From Prorocentrum cordatum (Eukaryota; Sar; Dinophyceae; Prorocentrales; Prorocentraceae), in the NCBI GenBank assembly GCA_963575745.1, contig CAUYUJ010016368.1, positions 1 through 64,000 of the forward strand: a stretch of DNA of 64,000 nucleotides, given 5' to 3'. Below the pieces are notes generated by a model, which did not search any database, was not told the origin of the DNA, and worked only from the letters and a program-made list of their open reading frames with translations. Position numbers and translations under genes: made by a program. Shown here one piece after another: positions 41,340 to 52,209 of the stretch (the first letter of the stretch is position 1; every line of letters begins with the position of its first letter).

Positions 41340-41740
41340 GGGCTCTCGCTCGAGACATCCTCGCAAAGTCGACCCCCAGGCCCTGGCGCGCAAGTAGGTC
41401 AGGCCCCACCGCGACCCCCAGGGGGCGCGCGAGTCAGCTGCCCCACCGCGCCCCCAGGGACCATTTCCGGGGCGCGCGCTGGCCGCGTCCCAGCAGGGCT
41501 CTCGCTCGAGACATCCTCGCAAAATCGAGCGCGAGTAGGTCAGGCCCCACTGCGACCCCAGGGACCGCTTCCGGGGCGCGCGCCGGGCGTGTCCCAGCAG
41601 GGCTCTCGTTCGAGACATCCTCGCAAAGTCGACCCCCGGCGCGCGAGTAGGTCAGGCCCCACTGCACCCCCAGGGACCATTTCCGGGGCGCGCGCCGGGT
41701 GTCCGTCCCAGCAGGGCTCTCGCTCGAGACACCCTCACTC
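41340..41740. repeat. GAGACATCCTCGCAAAGTCG direct repeats
   Basis: Four units beginning near 41352, 41508, 41612 and 41727 (CTCTCGCTCGAGACATCCTC). Each carries AGTAGGTCAGGCCCCAC, ACCATTTCCGGGGCGCGCGC and GTCCCAGCAGGGCTCTCG. Spacing 104-156. Directly follows the GAT satellite. Confidence 0.9.
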
Positions 41741-41744
41741 ATGA

Positions 41745-42112
41745 TAATTACTCACTTTCCTGATTTTCGCTTTCCTCACCCTCACTCTCCTGCCTCACGA
41801 TCCTGATCCTCACCCTGCTCATGCTCATTCTCATTATCCTGATCCCCGCTCTTCTCGTGATGCTCGCTCTGCCGATCCTCACTCTGCTGATCCTCCCTCT
41901 CCTGCTCCACACTCGCCCGATCCTCACCCTGCTGATCTTCATTCTCCTCATCCTCGCTCTCCTGACCCTCATTCTCCACGTCCTCACCTTCCTGCTCCAC
42001 GCTCGCCTGATCCTCGCCCGCGTGACTCTCACTCTCCTGATCCTCCCCCTCGAGAGCCTCGCCCTCCTGATCCTCACGTTCATTCTCCTCTCGATCAATC
42101 TCCTCTCGCCCA
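41745..42112. repeat. CTCCTGATCCTCACT minisatellite
   Basis: Degenerate units of 12-15 bases (CTGATCCTCACCCTGCTCAT, CTCCTGATCCTC). The plus frame gives Leu/Ile-rich and the minus frame Glu/Asp/Arg-rich repeats. Neither looks like a real protein. Confidence 0.85.
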
Positions 42113-42879
42113 GAAGAGAAGCGCACGCCCCTTCTTCTATATACAGAAATTCCCGATCAGCCGCAGAGCGGCTGGTTAGTAATGACAGCGCTGGTGTTTC
42201 TGATCGTGATAACCACATCGAGGCTGCGAAAATCTGCCCAGGCGTGTCTGGCCCATGCCTGGGGGCCCTCGCCGGGCCCTGGGACCGTCCGAAGACGACT
42301 CGCGTGCTGAACAAAACAGAGACATTGCACATTCAGGTGAGAACTCTTCCACCTGTCAGTGGCCTTCTCTTATCACTTACCACTCTTGCGTGCTGGCCAA
42401 TTCGCTTTTCGGTGCCCCCGTCTAGCTATATCGCTGGTGCAGCTAATTCTGCCTCGCCGCCGACGGAAAAAACATGGCTGGGGGGCGCTTGCGCGCAGTG
42501 CTTGGGCCCAGGATTGCCCTCGGCCTGTCGTGGTGAAGGTGGTGGTGTGGTGTGTAGGCTCTACGCACCATGAGTGTTTGTTGCGCGATGTTTGTCCGTG
42601 CTCCCGCCTTTGCATGCTGGCCAATTCGCTACAACGGTGCCCCCGTTTAGTCAGATCTTTCCGCCAGCGCAGACGCCCCCTGCCTAGCCGCCGGCGCAAA
42701 CAGTTGGTTGCGCGATTTGTGCTGCTGGATGACTGGCTCATCGTTCTCAACCATCGTGAGGTGTTGGGCCCTCGTCTTGAAAGAACAGCGCCCCGCGTTC
42801 CTCTCCTGCTCTCCTCCTCCTCATCATCCCCTTCCTCCTGCTCGTCCCATCCCTTGCGCCCCTCACACGTTTCGTGCCC

Positions 42880-44395
42880 CCCTAGGGAGCTACGAGCGCT
42901 CCACTGGAGGGCCCCAGTTGCAGCGCCCGCATGCAGTCCCACCCGTCGTTTCGGCGCACCCCTCACGCGTTTCGTGGTCAACAGGGAGCTCCACCGAAGG
43001 CCCCAGTTTCAGCGCCCACGTGCTGTTCCACCCCCAATTCGGCACACCAGCCACATTTTTCCTGACCCAAAAGGGAGCTCCACCGAAGGCCCCAGTGGCA
43101 GCGCCCGCATGCAGTTCCACCCTCCTTTTCGGCGCACCTCTCGCACGTTTGGTGGCCCCATCGGGAGCTCCACCGAAGGCCCCAGTGGCAGCGCCCGCAT
43201 GCAGTTCCACCCCCCATTTCGGTGCACCCCTCACTCGTTTCGTTGCCCCATCGGGAGCTCCACCGAAGGCCCCAGTGGCAGCGCCCGCATGCAATTCTAC
43301 CCCGATTCTTGTGAACTCCTCACGTGTTTCGTGGCGTCTACTGAGAGCTCCACCGAGGGCCCCAGTAGCAGCGCCTGCATGCAGTTCCACCTCCATTTTG
43401 GTACACCCCTTATTCGTTTCGTGGCCCCATAGGGAGCTTCACCGGAGACCCCAGTGCCAGCGCCCACCAAGTGCGGTTCAACCCTCCTTTTCGGCATATC
43501 TCCCTCACACGTTTCGTGGCCCGATAGGGAGCTCAATCGAAGGCCCCAGTGGCAGCGCCCGCATGCAGTTCCCCCCATTTCGGCGAACCCCTCACACGCT
43601 TCGCTTCGTGGCCCCATATGGAGCTCCACCGAAGGCCCCGGTGGCAGGGTTCGCATGCGGTTCCACCCTCCATTTCGGTTCACCTCTCATACGGTTCGCG
43701 GGCCCATAGGGAGCTCCACCGAAGGCCCAGGTGGCAGCGCCCGCATGCGGTTCCACCCGCCATGTCGATGCACCGCTCGCACGGTTCCTGGCCCCATAGG
43801 GAGCTCCACCGACGGCCCGAGTGGCAGCGCCCGCATGCGGTTCCACCCTGCTTGTCGGCGACCCCCCCCATATATTTCGTTGCCCCATCGGGAGCTCCAC
43901 CGAAGGCCCCAGTGGCAGCGCCCGCATGGGATTCCACCTTCCATGTCGGCGACCCTCTCACACGTTCCGTGGCCCCATAGGGCTATGCCATAGGCAGCTC
44001 CACCGAAGGCTCCAGTGGCATCGCCCGCATGCGGTCCCACCCGCCACCTCGGCGCACCCCTCACACGTTTCGTGGCCCCACAGGGAGCCCCACCGAAGGC
44101 CCCAGAGGCAGCGCCCGCATGCGGTTCCACCTTGGATTTCGGCGCACCTCTCACACGGTGGGTGGCCCCAGCGGGAGCTCCACCGAAGGCCTTGGTGGCC
44201 CCTGTTGCTGGCCCCCCTCCTTCATTTCATTCTCCTCACGATGCTCGAAGGCCCCAGTGGCAGCGCCCGCATGGTGGCCATGCCACGTTTCGCCACACCC
44301 TTCACGCGCTTCGTGGCCCCATCAGGAGATCCATCAAAGACGATACTCACAACGACAGTACTCACGACTGCATATGGTTGGGTCCTTCGCCAGGC
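42880..44395. repeat. 90-base tandem array, 15-16 units, inverted relative of 28975-29760
   Basis: Units carry CCCCATAGGGAGCTCCACCG, AAGGCCCCAGTGGCAGCGCC, CGCATGCGGTTCCACC and CGGCGCACCCCTCACACGTT. The GCGCCCGCATG marker recurs at about 42923, 43012, 43101, 43191, 43281, 43371 and so on to 44256, mostly 89-90 bases apart. Because 90 is a multiple of three, several frames stay open and show a 30-residue period. The right border (ATATGGTTGGGTCCTTCGCC) is the reverse complement of the left border of the 29-kb array. Confidence 0.95.
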
Positions 44396-44399
44396 TCAT

Positions 44400-44740
44400 T
44401 TTGTTTTTTTCTGCTTCGACTCAGTTCGTTTGGTATGGCTTGTTTGGGCCTCTGGCGGTTGTCCGGACAAGTCTTAACCGCCATATGGAACGCAACACAA
44501 CACAATACATGTAACCAGTTCGAGGCCATACAAAAATGTTCGCGACCAGGCGTGCTCGAGCATAACTTTATCCTTGTGATTGGTATCGCCTTATCCTTAT
44601 GCCGATCTTAAGAATTGCCATTCGTTTTTTCGGGCACATGCACAACGTGTCATCGCCCTTGGGTTTGTCCATCTCAGAGATAGGGATACACTCGAGGCTG
44701 GTTAGGTGATCGTGGTGGTGTGCAGAAGTGCCCTCAGCGC
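44400..44740. other. No supported feature before the PUF exon
   Basis: Unremarkable sequence with a T-rich patch near 44398-44412. No repeat or domain found. Confidence 0.4.
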
Positions 44741-44747
44741 AGCACAG

Positions 44748-44813
44748 GCCTGCATCCAGCGCCTGCCCCCTGGGCAGCTGGATTTCGTGGTCGAGGCCCT
44801 GAGCAGCAGCGCG
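44748..44813 (+). CDS. PUF gene exon, helix 2-3 of a repeat
   Basis: After the acceptor GCACAG the frame reads ACIQRLPPGQLDFVVEAL, then SSSA. It continues the helix begun by the 45-base exon at 40250 (HGTQVVQ + ACIQRLPPGQ). The right end is placed at a GA donor (GCG|GAGCCC) because this keeps 36 residues to the next repeat; a GT donor at 44826 would insert four extra residues. GC-rich codons as in the other exons. A GGA tract starts about 50 bases downstream in the intron. Confidence 0.7.
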
Positions 44814-44865
44814 GAGCCCCTGGGGGTGGCTCCTCCTCCCCCCTCGGATCGGGCGACAGGGGGGA

Positions 44866-44975
44866 GGAGGAGGCGGAGGAGGAGGAGGAGGAGGAGGAGG
44901 AGGAGGAGTAGGAAAAGGAGGAGGAGGAGGAGGAAAAGGAGGAGGAGGAGGAAAAGGAGGAGGAGGAGGAGGAGT
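44866..44975. repeat. (GGA)n purine tract
   Basis: GAGGAGGAGG with GGAAAAGGAGG interruptions. Confidence 0.95.
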
Positions 44976-44989
44976 TCTCCTGTTGTGGC

Positions 44990-45128
44990 TGTTATTATTA
45001 TTATTATTATTGCTATTCTTATCATTACTATTACTATTACTATTATGATTATTATTATTGTTATTATTATTGTTATTACTATTATTATTATCATTATTAT
45101 TATTGTTATTATTATTATTATTAATATT
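44990..45128. repeat. (ATT)n AT-rich tract
   Basis: TTATTATTATT with TTACTATTACT and GTTATTATT variants: 135 bases of nearly pure A+T in a GC-rich region. Confidence 0.95.
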
Positions 45129-45169
45129 ACTACTCCGACCGCGCCGAGAGTCACCTTCTTCTCCCTCCT

Positions 45170-45218
45170 CCCTCTGCCTCCTCCTCCTCCTCCTCCTCCT
45201 CCTCCTCCTCCTCCCTCA
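45170..45218. repeat. (CTC)n pyrimidine tract
   Basis: CCTCCTCCT run. With the GGA and ATT tracts it makes a GGA-ATT-CTC sandwich of about 350 bases whose outer arms could pair. Confidence 0.95.
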
Positions 45219-45239
45219 TGTTAATATACATATAACGGT

Positions 45240-47940
45240 GCACCGGGCCCGGGGGCCCGGGGCCGGAACCTCGACCACAAATGTGGGGACCGGGGCCCCG
45301 GCCCGCCTCTGGGAGGCTTAAAATCGCCCCAGGGAGCCCTCAGACAGCAATCTCGGCGGCCCCAGACTGTCTCGAGACACGCCCAAGACGCCGTCCAGGT
45401 GTTTTTTGCGACGCACGATGCGTTTCAAAGTGCCCCGGAGGCCCCCAAGACGCCCCGAGAGGATTTTAAGATGCCGCCCAAGAGCGCCCCGAGACGGGCA
45501 AAGTCGTTGATTTTCATTTGTTTTTTTCCAGTGTTTTTTGCATTCTCGCTGTTTCGTGCTTCCGGCGCTAAAGCCACGCCCAAGAGGCTCCCAAAACCGC
45601 TAACAGACGGCCCAAGTGGCTCCCAAGAGGGCCCCAAGACGGCCCAAGAGGGCGCCGAGACGGCCCCAGAGCCGCCCAAGATGGCGCAAGAGGGTCCCAA
45701 GAAGGCCCCAAGATGGTCCCAAGAGAGGGAATGCGAAGTGGAAAATCAAGCTCTCCGCCCCAAGATGCCCCCAAGAGGCCCCAAGAGGCCCCCAGGAAGC
45801 CCCCAAGAGGCCCCCACGAGACCCCCAAGAGGCCGCACGATGCGTTTAAAATTGTCCCGGAGGCCTCCAAGACGCCCCAAGAGGCCTTGAATTAAGATGC
45901 CGCCCAAGAGCGCCCCGAGAGGGCAAACTCGTTGATTTTCATTGGTTTTTCAATGTTTTTTTGCATTCTCGCTGTTTCGTGTTTCCGGCGCTAAATCACC
46001 GCCCAAGAGGCACCTAAAACCAGTCCAAGACGGCCCAAGAGGCTCCCAAGAGGGCCCCAAGACGGCCCAAGAGAGCTCCGAGACGGCCCCAGAGCCGCCC
46101 AAGACGGCGCAAGAGGGTCCCAAGAAGGCTCCAAGAGGGGCTCAAGAGGGAACGCGAAGTGGAAAATCAAGCTCTCCGCCCCACGATGTCTCCAAGAGGC
46201 CCCAAGAGGCTCCCAGGAAGCCCTCAAGAGGCCCCAAGTGGCTCCCAAGGCCGCACGATGCGTTTTAAACTGCCCCGGAGGCCCCCAAGACGCCCCAAGC
46301 CTTTGAGATGCCGCCCAAGAGCGCCCCGAGAGGGCAAACTCGTTGATTTTCATGTCTTTTTTGCATTCTCGCTGTTTCGTGTTTCCGGCGCTGAAGCACC
46401 GGCCAAGAGGCCCCCCAAACCGCTAACAGACGGCCCAAGAGGCTCCCAAGAGGGCCCCAAGACGGCCCAAGAGAGCCCCGAGACGGCCCCAGAGCCGCCC
46501 AAGACGGCGCAAGAGGGTCCCAAGAAGACCCCATAAGGGGCTCAAGAGAGGGAACGCGAACTGGAAAATCAAGCTCTCCGCCCCAAGATGCCCCCAAGAG
46601 GCCCCAAGAGGCCCCCGGGAAACCCCAAGAGGCCCCCAAGAGGCCACCAAGAGATCCCCAAGATGCCCCAAGAGGCCCCCAGAGGGCCCCAAGACGGCCC
46701 AAGAGAGCCCCGAGACGGCCCCAGAGCCGCCCAAGACGGCGCAAGAGGGTCCCAAGAAGGCCCTAAGAGGGTCCCAAGAGAGGGAACGCGAACTGAAAAA
46801 TCAAGCTCTCCGCCCCACGATGCCCCCAAGAGGCCTCAAGAGGCCTCAACAGGCCCCTGGGAAGCCCCAAGAGGCCCCTAAGAGGCCCCAAGAGGCCCCC
46901 GAAGACATGCCAAGAACGTCCCATGACGACTTCAAGAAGCAGTCCAGGATGCTCCGAGGAGGCCCCAAGAGGTTCCTGGGAGAGCCCAAGAGTCCCCCAA
47001 GAGGCCCCCAAGGGGACTCAAGCAGCATCCAGGAGGCCAGAAAGAGGCTCCAAAGAGCCCAGCGGTCCAGGCGGGGGCCGAACTAACATTTCCAGCCCTG
47101 GGCTCCCGGAAGCCCAACAGTAAGCCCTAAGAGTTCGACCGTCCAGCCTAGCTAGAACTTGAGCGCGCGCGAAGCGCGCGCGATGGTTTTATTTCTATAC
47201 AGATAACTGCGCACCTGGCTCGGGGGCCGAGGGCCGGAACCTCGACCACAAATGTGGAGACCCGGGCCTGGGCCCGCTTTTGGGAGGCTTGAAATCGCCC
47301 CGGGGAGCCTTCAGACAGCAATCCTAGCGGCCCGAGGGGGTCTCGAGACACCCCCAAGACGCCGTCCAGGGGTCTGCGGCGACGCACACCATGCGTTTTA
47401 AATTGCCGCGGAGGCCCCAAGACGCCCCAAGAGGCCTTTAATTAAGATGCCGCCCAAGAGCGCCCCGAGACGGGCAAAGTCGTTGATTTTCATTTGTTTT
47501 TTTCATTTTTTTTTTTTGCATTCTCGCTGTTTCGTGTTTCCGGCGCTAAAGCCCCGCCCAAGAGGCTCCCAAAACCGCTTGAGCCCCGAGACGGCCCCAG
47601 AGCCGCCCAAGACGGCGCAAGAGGGTCCCAAGAAGGCCCCAAGAGAGGCCCAAGAGAGGGAACGCGAACTGAAAAATCAAGCTCTCCGCCCCAAGATGCC
47701 CCCTTAGAGGCCCCCAAGAGGCCCCAAGATGCCCCCAGGAAGCCCCCAAGAGGCCCCAAGAGGCTCCCAACAGGCCCCAAGAGGCCCCCAAGAAGCCCCA
47801 AAGAGGCTCCAATAGGCCCCAAGACGGCACCCAACAGGCTTCAAATCTCTTTCTAAGAGGCCCCCGAAGACATGCCAAAAAGGTCCCATGACGACTTCAA
47901 GAAGCAGTCCAGGATTCTCCGAGGAGGCCCCAAGAAGCTA
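45240..47940. repeat. CCCCAAGAGGCC repeat complex with longer modules
   Basis: Two kinds of module alternate. One is a 12-base CCCCAAGAGGCC array, the reverse complement of the 19.3-kb array. The other starts AAGATGCCGCCCAAGAGCGC, runs through TTGATTTTCATTTG and TGCATTCTCGCTGTTTCGTG to TTCCGGCGCTAAA, and occurs at about 45467, 45894, 46307 and 47443. A further block (CGGAACCTCGACCACAAATG to CCAAGACGCCGTCCAGG) is duplicated at 45260-45400 and 47230-47372, and GACGACTTCAAGAAGCAGTC at 46925 and 47890. Long frames on both strands are artefacts. Confidence 0.9.
47155..47190. other. Perfect GCGCGCGC hairpin, copy 1
   Basis: GAGCGCGCGCGAAGCGCGCG followed by CGATGGTT: eight- to nine-base arms around GAA. 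Preceded by AGCTAGAACTT. An identical hairpin with the same preceding bases is at 47945-47980. Confidence 0.75.
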
Positions 47941-47944
47941 GCTA

Positions 47945-47980
47945 GAACCTGAGCGCGCGCGAAGCGCGCGCGATGGTTCT
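47945..47980. other. Perfect GCGCGCGC hairpin, copy 2
   Basis: AGCTAGAACCTGAGCGCGCG then CGAAGCGCGCGCGATGGTT. Same structure and flanks as copy 1, 790 bases away. Confidence 0.75.
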
Positions 47981-47984
47981 AGTT

Positions 47985-48180
47985 TGTGATATGTCATGAC
48001 ACAGTATGAGTTGATGTGGTTTATGTTAGATGCTAGTGTATGATACGACATGTTATGCTATGTAATGACATGGATTGTTATGTTATGTGATGCAAATATA
48101 GTTTACGCTATGTTATGCAATGATATGCTATGATATGCCATATTATGAATTGTTACACTATGATATGACACGCCATGGCA
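47985..48180. repeat. AT-rich TATGNNATG repeats
   Basis: Degenerate TGTTATG, ATGATATG and ATGACATG units leading into the second GAT satellite. Confidence 0.7.
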
Positions 48181-48182
48181 TG

Positions 48183-48555
48183 ACGATGGTTGTGGTGGTG
48201 ATGCTGATGACGATGCTGCTGATGATTACGATGCTGCCGATGAGGCTGATTCTGATGATGCTGATGCTGATGATGTTGATGCTGATGCTGATGATCATGA
48301 TGCTGATGATGCTGCTGATGATGCTGCTGATGACGATGGTGTTGATGATGATGCCGCTGCTGCTGACGATGCTGATGATGATGATGATGATGATGATGGC
48401 GATGCTGATGATGCTGATGATGATGGTAATGATGATGTTGATGATGATGATGCTGATGCTGCTGATGATGATGCTGATGTTGCTGATGATAACGCTGATG
48501 TTGTCGTTGGTGATGATGATGATGATGATGATGATGCTGATGGTGATGGTGATGG

Positions 48556-48602
<47 letters not shown>

Positions 48603-48805
48603 CTGATGCTGATGCTGATGCTGATGCTGATGCTGATGATGATGATGATGATGATGATGCTGATGATGCTGATGATGATGATAATGATGATATTGATGAT
48701 ATTGATGATGGTGATGATGATGACGATGATGCTGATGATGCTGATGATGCTGATGATGCTGATGCTGATGCTGATGTTGCTGATGATGATGATGATGATG
48801 ACGCC

Positions 48806-48869
<64 letters not shown>

Positions 48870-48879
48870 CTGATGCTGC

Positions 48880-48914
<35 letters not shown>

Positions 48915-48983
48915 GTGATGATGAAGATGATGAAGATGATGATGATGATGATGATGCTGATGATGCTGATGATGATGATGATT

Positions 48984-49057
<74 letters not shown>
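48183..49057. repeat. GATGCT/GATGAT satellite, array 2
   Basis: GATGATGCTGATGATGATG and pure GATGAT blocks up to 70 bases. Same unit types and orientation as array 1 at 40415-41268. Met/Leu frames on plus and His/Gln frames on minus are trivial. Confidence 0.97.
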
Positions 49058-49058
<1 letters not shown>

Positions 49059-49063
49059 GCGGG

Positions 49064-49560
49064 GTGAACTCTGACGGCGCCTCGAGCGAGGCGCGGGTTT
49101 CAGCATCCCCAAGGGGGAGCCGTCAGGGAGTATTGCACTCCTCCGGTCGCGCCAGCATGGCGGGGGTGTCTCGAGCGGTTTGCGTGTTTTCTGCCGCAAC
49201 ATCATCCGCTTTCGGATCTGATCTTGAGGATATCTTGAGTGAGGCGCTGGTTTGTGCTCCCACATGGGGGCGCCAGGGGGTATTGCACTCCTCCGTTCGC
49301 GCCAACATGGCGGGGATGTCTCGAGTGGTTGGCTTGTTTGCTGCCGCAACATCCTTTGATTTCGGAGCAGATTCTGAGGATGTCTCGGGCGAAGCGCTGG
49401 TTTTCGCAACGCCCGGGGGCACAGATTGAGGGGATGGCTCGATCGGTTTGCTTGTTTTGCTGGACAGGCTCGTCTGCGTTCCAAGCAGATTCTGAGGATG
49501 TCTCTGGCAAGGCGCTGGTTTGGTTTCGACACCCCAAGGGGCTTCAGATTGTGAGGATGA
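49064..49560. repeat. GGCGCTGGTTT / GAGGATGTCTC direct repeats
   Basis: Three units of about 110-190 bases with GARGCGCTGGTTT, AGGGAGTATTGCACTCCTCC, GCGCCAACATGGCGGGG, ATGTCTCGAG, TTTGCTGCCGCAACATC and TCTGAGGATGTCTC. They follow the second GAT satellite as the 41340 repeats follow the first; both contain GAGACATCCTC, on opposite strands. Confidence 0.85.
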
Positions 49561-49564
49561 CCCA

Positions 49565-49965
49565 GACTCACTTATGCTCAACCTCACTCGTGCTTAGACT
49601 CACTCACACTCCGACTCGTACTCATCATATTCATACTCAATTTCAGGTTTACGCACACCCAGGCTCACTCACTCTGAGACCCACCCACCCTCCGACTCAC
49701 TCGTAGTCAGACTCACTTGTATTCAGACCCACTCATGGTTGCACTCACTCATGCTCATACTCAGGCTCACTCACATACACACTCAGACTCACTCGCACTC
49801 TGACCCACCCATTCACTCGTAGTCAGACTCACCGGTACTTAGACCCATTCAGACTCAGACTCGTATTCATTAGACTTACACTCAGACCCACTCACACCCA
49901 GACTTACCCACATTCAGATCACTATCACTCGGACTCGCTCATTATCTGACTTGTGCATTATGACT
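49565..49965. repeat. GACTCACTC degenerate short repeats
   Basis: About 50 degenerate units of 6-9 bases (ACTCACTC, AGACTCACTCG, CTCAGACTC). Confidence 0.85.
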
Positions 49966-49989
49966 CCTTACTAGCTCCATGCAAATAGG

Positions 49990-50520
49990 TGCACACTGGG
50001 GCCCCAAGGCTGCCATGAGGCACCAGGAGGCCCCAAGAGGCCCCAGGAGCAGGAGGCCTCACATGGCCATAGGAGTGGCTCCAATACCATGTGTTTTACG
50101 TATGCTCCTACAGATTGTGCCCGAACACGAACCCCTAGGAGTGGTTTACGTCTGTTTCTATGTATATGTGAATAGATATATATATATATATATATATATG
50201 TATTGCCCTTCTCTTGTCTATCCAATCCTGCGTGCTTTACGTCTGTTCCGATATATTGGGTCTCCTCTGGGGCACGATTCTATGTTGTTTTACGTGTTTT
50301 CCGATGTATACATATATATATATATATGTATGTATATAGGTTGCCCTTCTCCTGCGGCTCCAATTGGCAGTGTTTTGTGACTGTCTGTTCCTATGTATTG
50401 GGCCTCTCCTGGAGCACGAATCCTCCCCAGGAGGCCCCAGGAGGCTCCAGGACCAGGAGGCCCCAGGAGGCCTCAGGCGCAGAGACGCGTCCGTACTACT
50501 GAGACTCATTCACACTCCAA
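49990..50520. repeat. Three-fold repeat of about 140 bases with TA tracts
   Basis: GTGTTTTACGTATGCTCC at 50091, GTGCTTTACGTCTGTTCCGA at 50232 and GTGTTTTGTGACTGTCTGTTCC at 50372 start units that contain (TA)n runs (50172-50200 and 50310-50330) and TTGCCCTTCTC. GGCCCCAGGAGG arrays bracket the block at 50020-50060 and 50425-50480. Confidence 0.75.
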
Positions 50521-50644
50521 CTCATTCACAGTTAGATTCATTCCCAGACCGTCAATACTCAAGCCCGTGAATATTCGAAAACTCTTGCGCCTAGACACGG
50601 CGGACAGGTCCATGCTAATAGATGCACATATGGAGAGTTCCACG

Positions 50645-50830
50645 CAGGAGGAGGAGGAGGAGGAGAAGGAGGAAGAGAAGGAGGAGAAAGAGCAGAAGGA
50701 GGGAGGAGGAGGAGGAGGAGGTGGAGGAAGAGGCGGAGGAGGAGGGAGGGAGGGAGGTGGGGTGGGGGAGGGGAGGGAGGTAGGGAGGGGAGGGAGGTAG
50801 GGAGGGGGGGTAGGGACGGGCGAGCGAGCG
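50645..50830. repeat. (GGA)n / (GGGA)n purine tract
   Basis: GGAGGAGGAGG, AGAAGGAGG, then GGGAGGGAGGTGGG and GAGGTAGGGAGGG to the end. Confidence 0.95.
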
Positions 50831-50834
50831 AGCA

Positions 50835-52200
50835 TGCAGCAGTGCAGTCGAACATGGCAGTACAGCGCGTTGAAATAGAACAGCAGAGGGATAACATGAG
50901 AGTCTGCCCCCTCCACAAGATGGTGCAACAAGGAGGTTGCATTTGAGACGCGTTGTATTCCGCCTATGTAGTGCCACCCGTGTTCTGTTGCTCCCTGCTT
51001 TGAAAGGGGTCCAGGGGCATGGTGTGCTCGGTATGGTGCAACAAAGAGGTTGCATTTGAGACGCATTTGTTTCCTCATCTGTGGTGTCATTTGCTCTGGG
51101 GGAGAAAACAAAACAAGATGGGGGTTCAGCAGGCTGAGCCCAACGAAATTGTCATGAAAGAAAGTGCACCTGGGCACCTGTCTTCGGATGCTGGCCGCGC
51201 GAAGCAGCCGAGGTCATCCTGAGGTGCCCTTCACGAGTTGAGCGCAACTGTGTCTCCCCTTTGCACTCCGCCTTGAGGCCACGACAGTTGCCTCTCGGAA
51301 GCAAGAGCAAGCACGCACACCGCTCGCAGATAGCACATGGGAAACAACTGAGGCTTGTGACCCAGCCGTCGAACCACACCCAGCTAAAGGAGGAGGCGGG
51401 GTCAGGATGCTGACCCGGGACCCCATCAGCAGCCGCGAGGGCGATCCTGGCTCGGCCTTGGCGAACAGTTCGCTTGAGCACCACGTCACGCCTGGGCCGC
51501 ATCAGGGTTGCACCCAGGGCTTGCACCCGTTCGCAGTCCCTTCAGGGTCTGCTCGGACACCGCGGTGCCACTGCACCTTCGGCACCGTCACTCGCTGCGG
51601 CTCGGGAGAAGAGCAAGCTGGTTTTCCTCGAAGTCCATATTGTGGGACCCCCCCTCAGGCCCCCCCCGGCCCCCTCCCCCCCTCATCGGATTTCAGACTC
51701 CACGGGTGGGGGAACGGGGGAGGTGAACAGCCAATCATCTCACAAGCCTTTGCACCCCTGGCAAGCGGGGGTCAGCGTATTTTTCGTGCTACCGGGCTCC
51801 CCGGGCGGGGGGGGGGTACTGTTTCTTTCCTAGCGTTATCCCTATGGTTGTCATCACCTGATTTGTTATCTCGATGCCGATCTTGAGGATTTCCTCAGTT
51901 TCTGTTGACGCATCCCTTAGACCGTCATCCCATCTCGGCTTGCTAATATCTGGATAGTGGTAAGCTGGAGACTGGTTAGGTTTGCGCAGTAGATGGCCCA
52001 ACCTCGTTTCTCGTTCGGGCCCCCCTGCCCGACCCACAATCATATTCGGGCTTTGCGGGTCTGCTTTCTCCTCGTCAGTGGCCTCAGAATTCTGAGTGCC
52101 CAGAGCTTTTCTTCCCAAAACGCTCATCACCGTTTGTTTGGGTTGTCGCCTCCTCACCTCGTGTTCTAACCGCTCATCTTCCCTCTTCGCGTGTAATGCT
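50835..52200. other. No supported gene; GGTTGCATTTGAGACGC duplication
   Basis: ATGGTGCAACAAGGAGGTTG and CATTTGAGACGC occur at about 50920-50952 and 51031-51064, 111 bases apart. Frames of up to 159 codons lack domains. Confidence 0.4.
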
Positions 52201-52209
52201 TATCTCCTC

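Noticed and set aside
42708-43709. 333-codon plus frame in the 90-base array
   Set aside because: Several frames on both strands are open at once, as expected of a 90-base tandem repeat; no evidence for one frame being favoured.
48153-49571. 472-codon minus frame rich in His and Gln
   Set aside because: Translation of the second GAT satellite and its cassette; no non-repetitive part looks like a protein.
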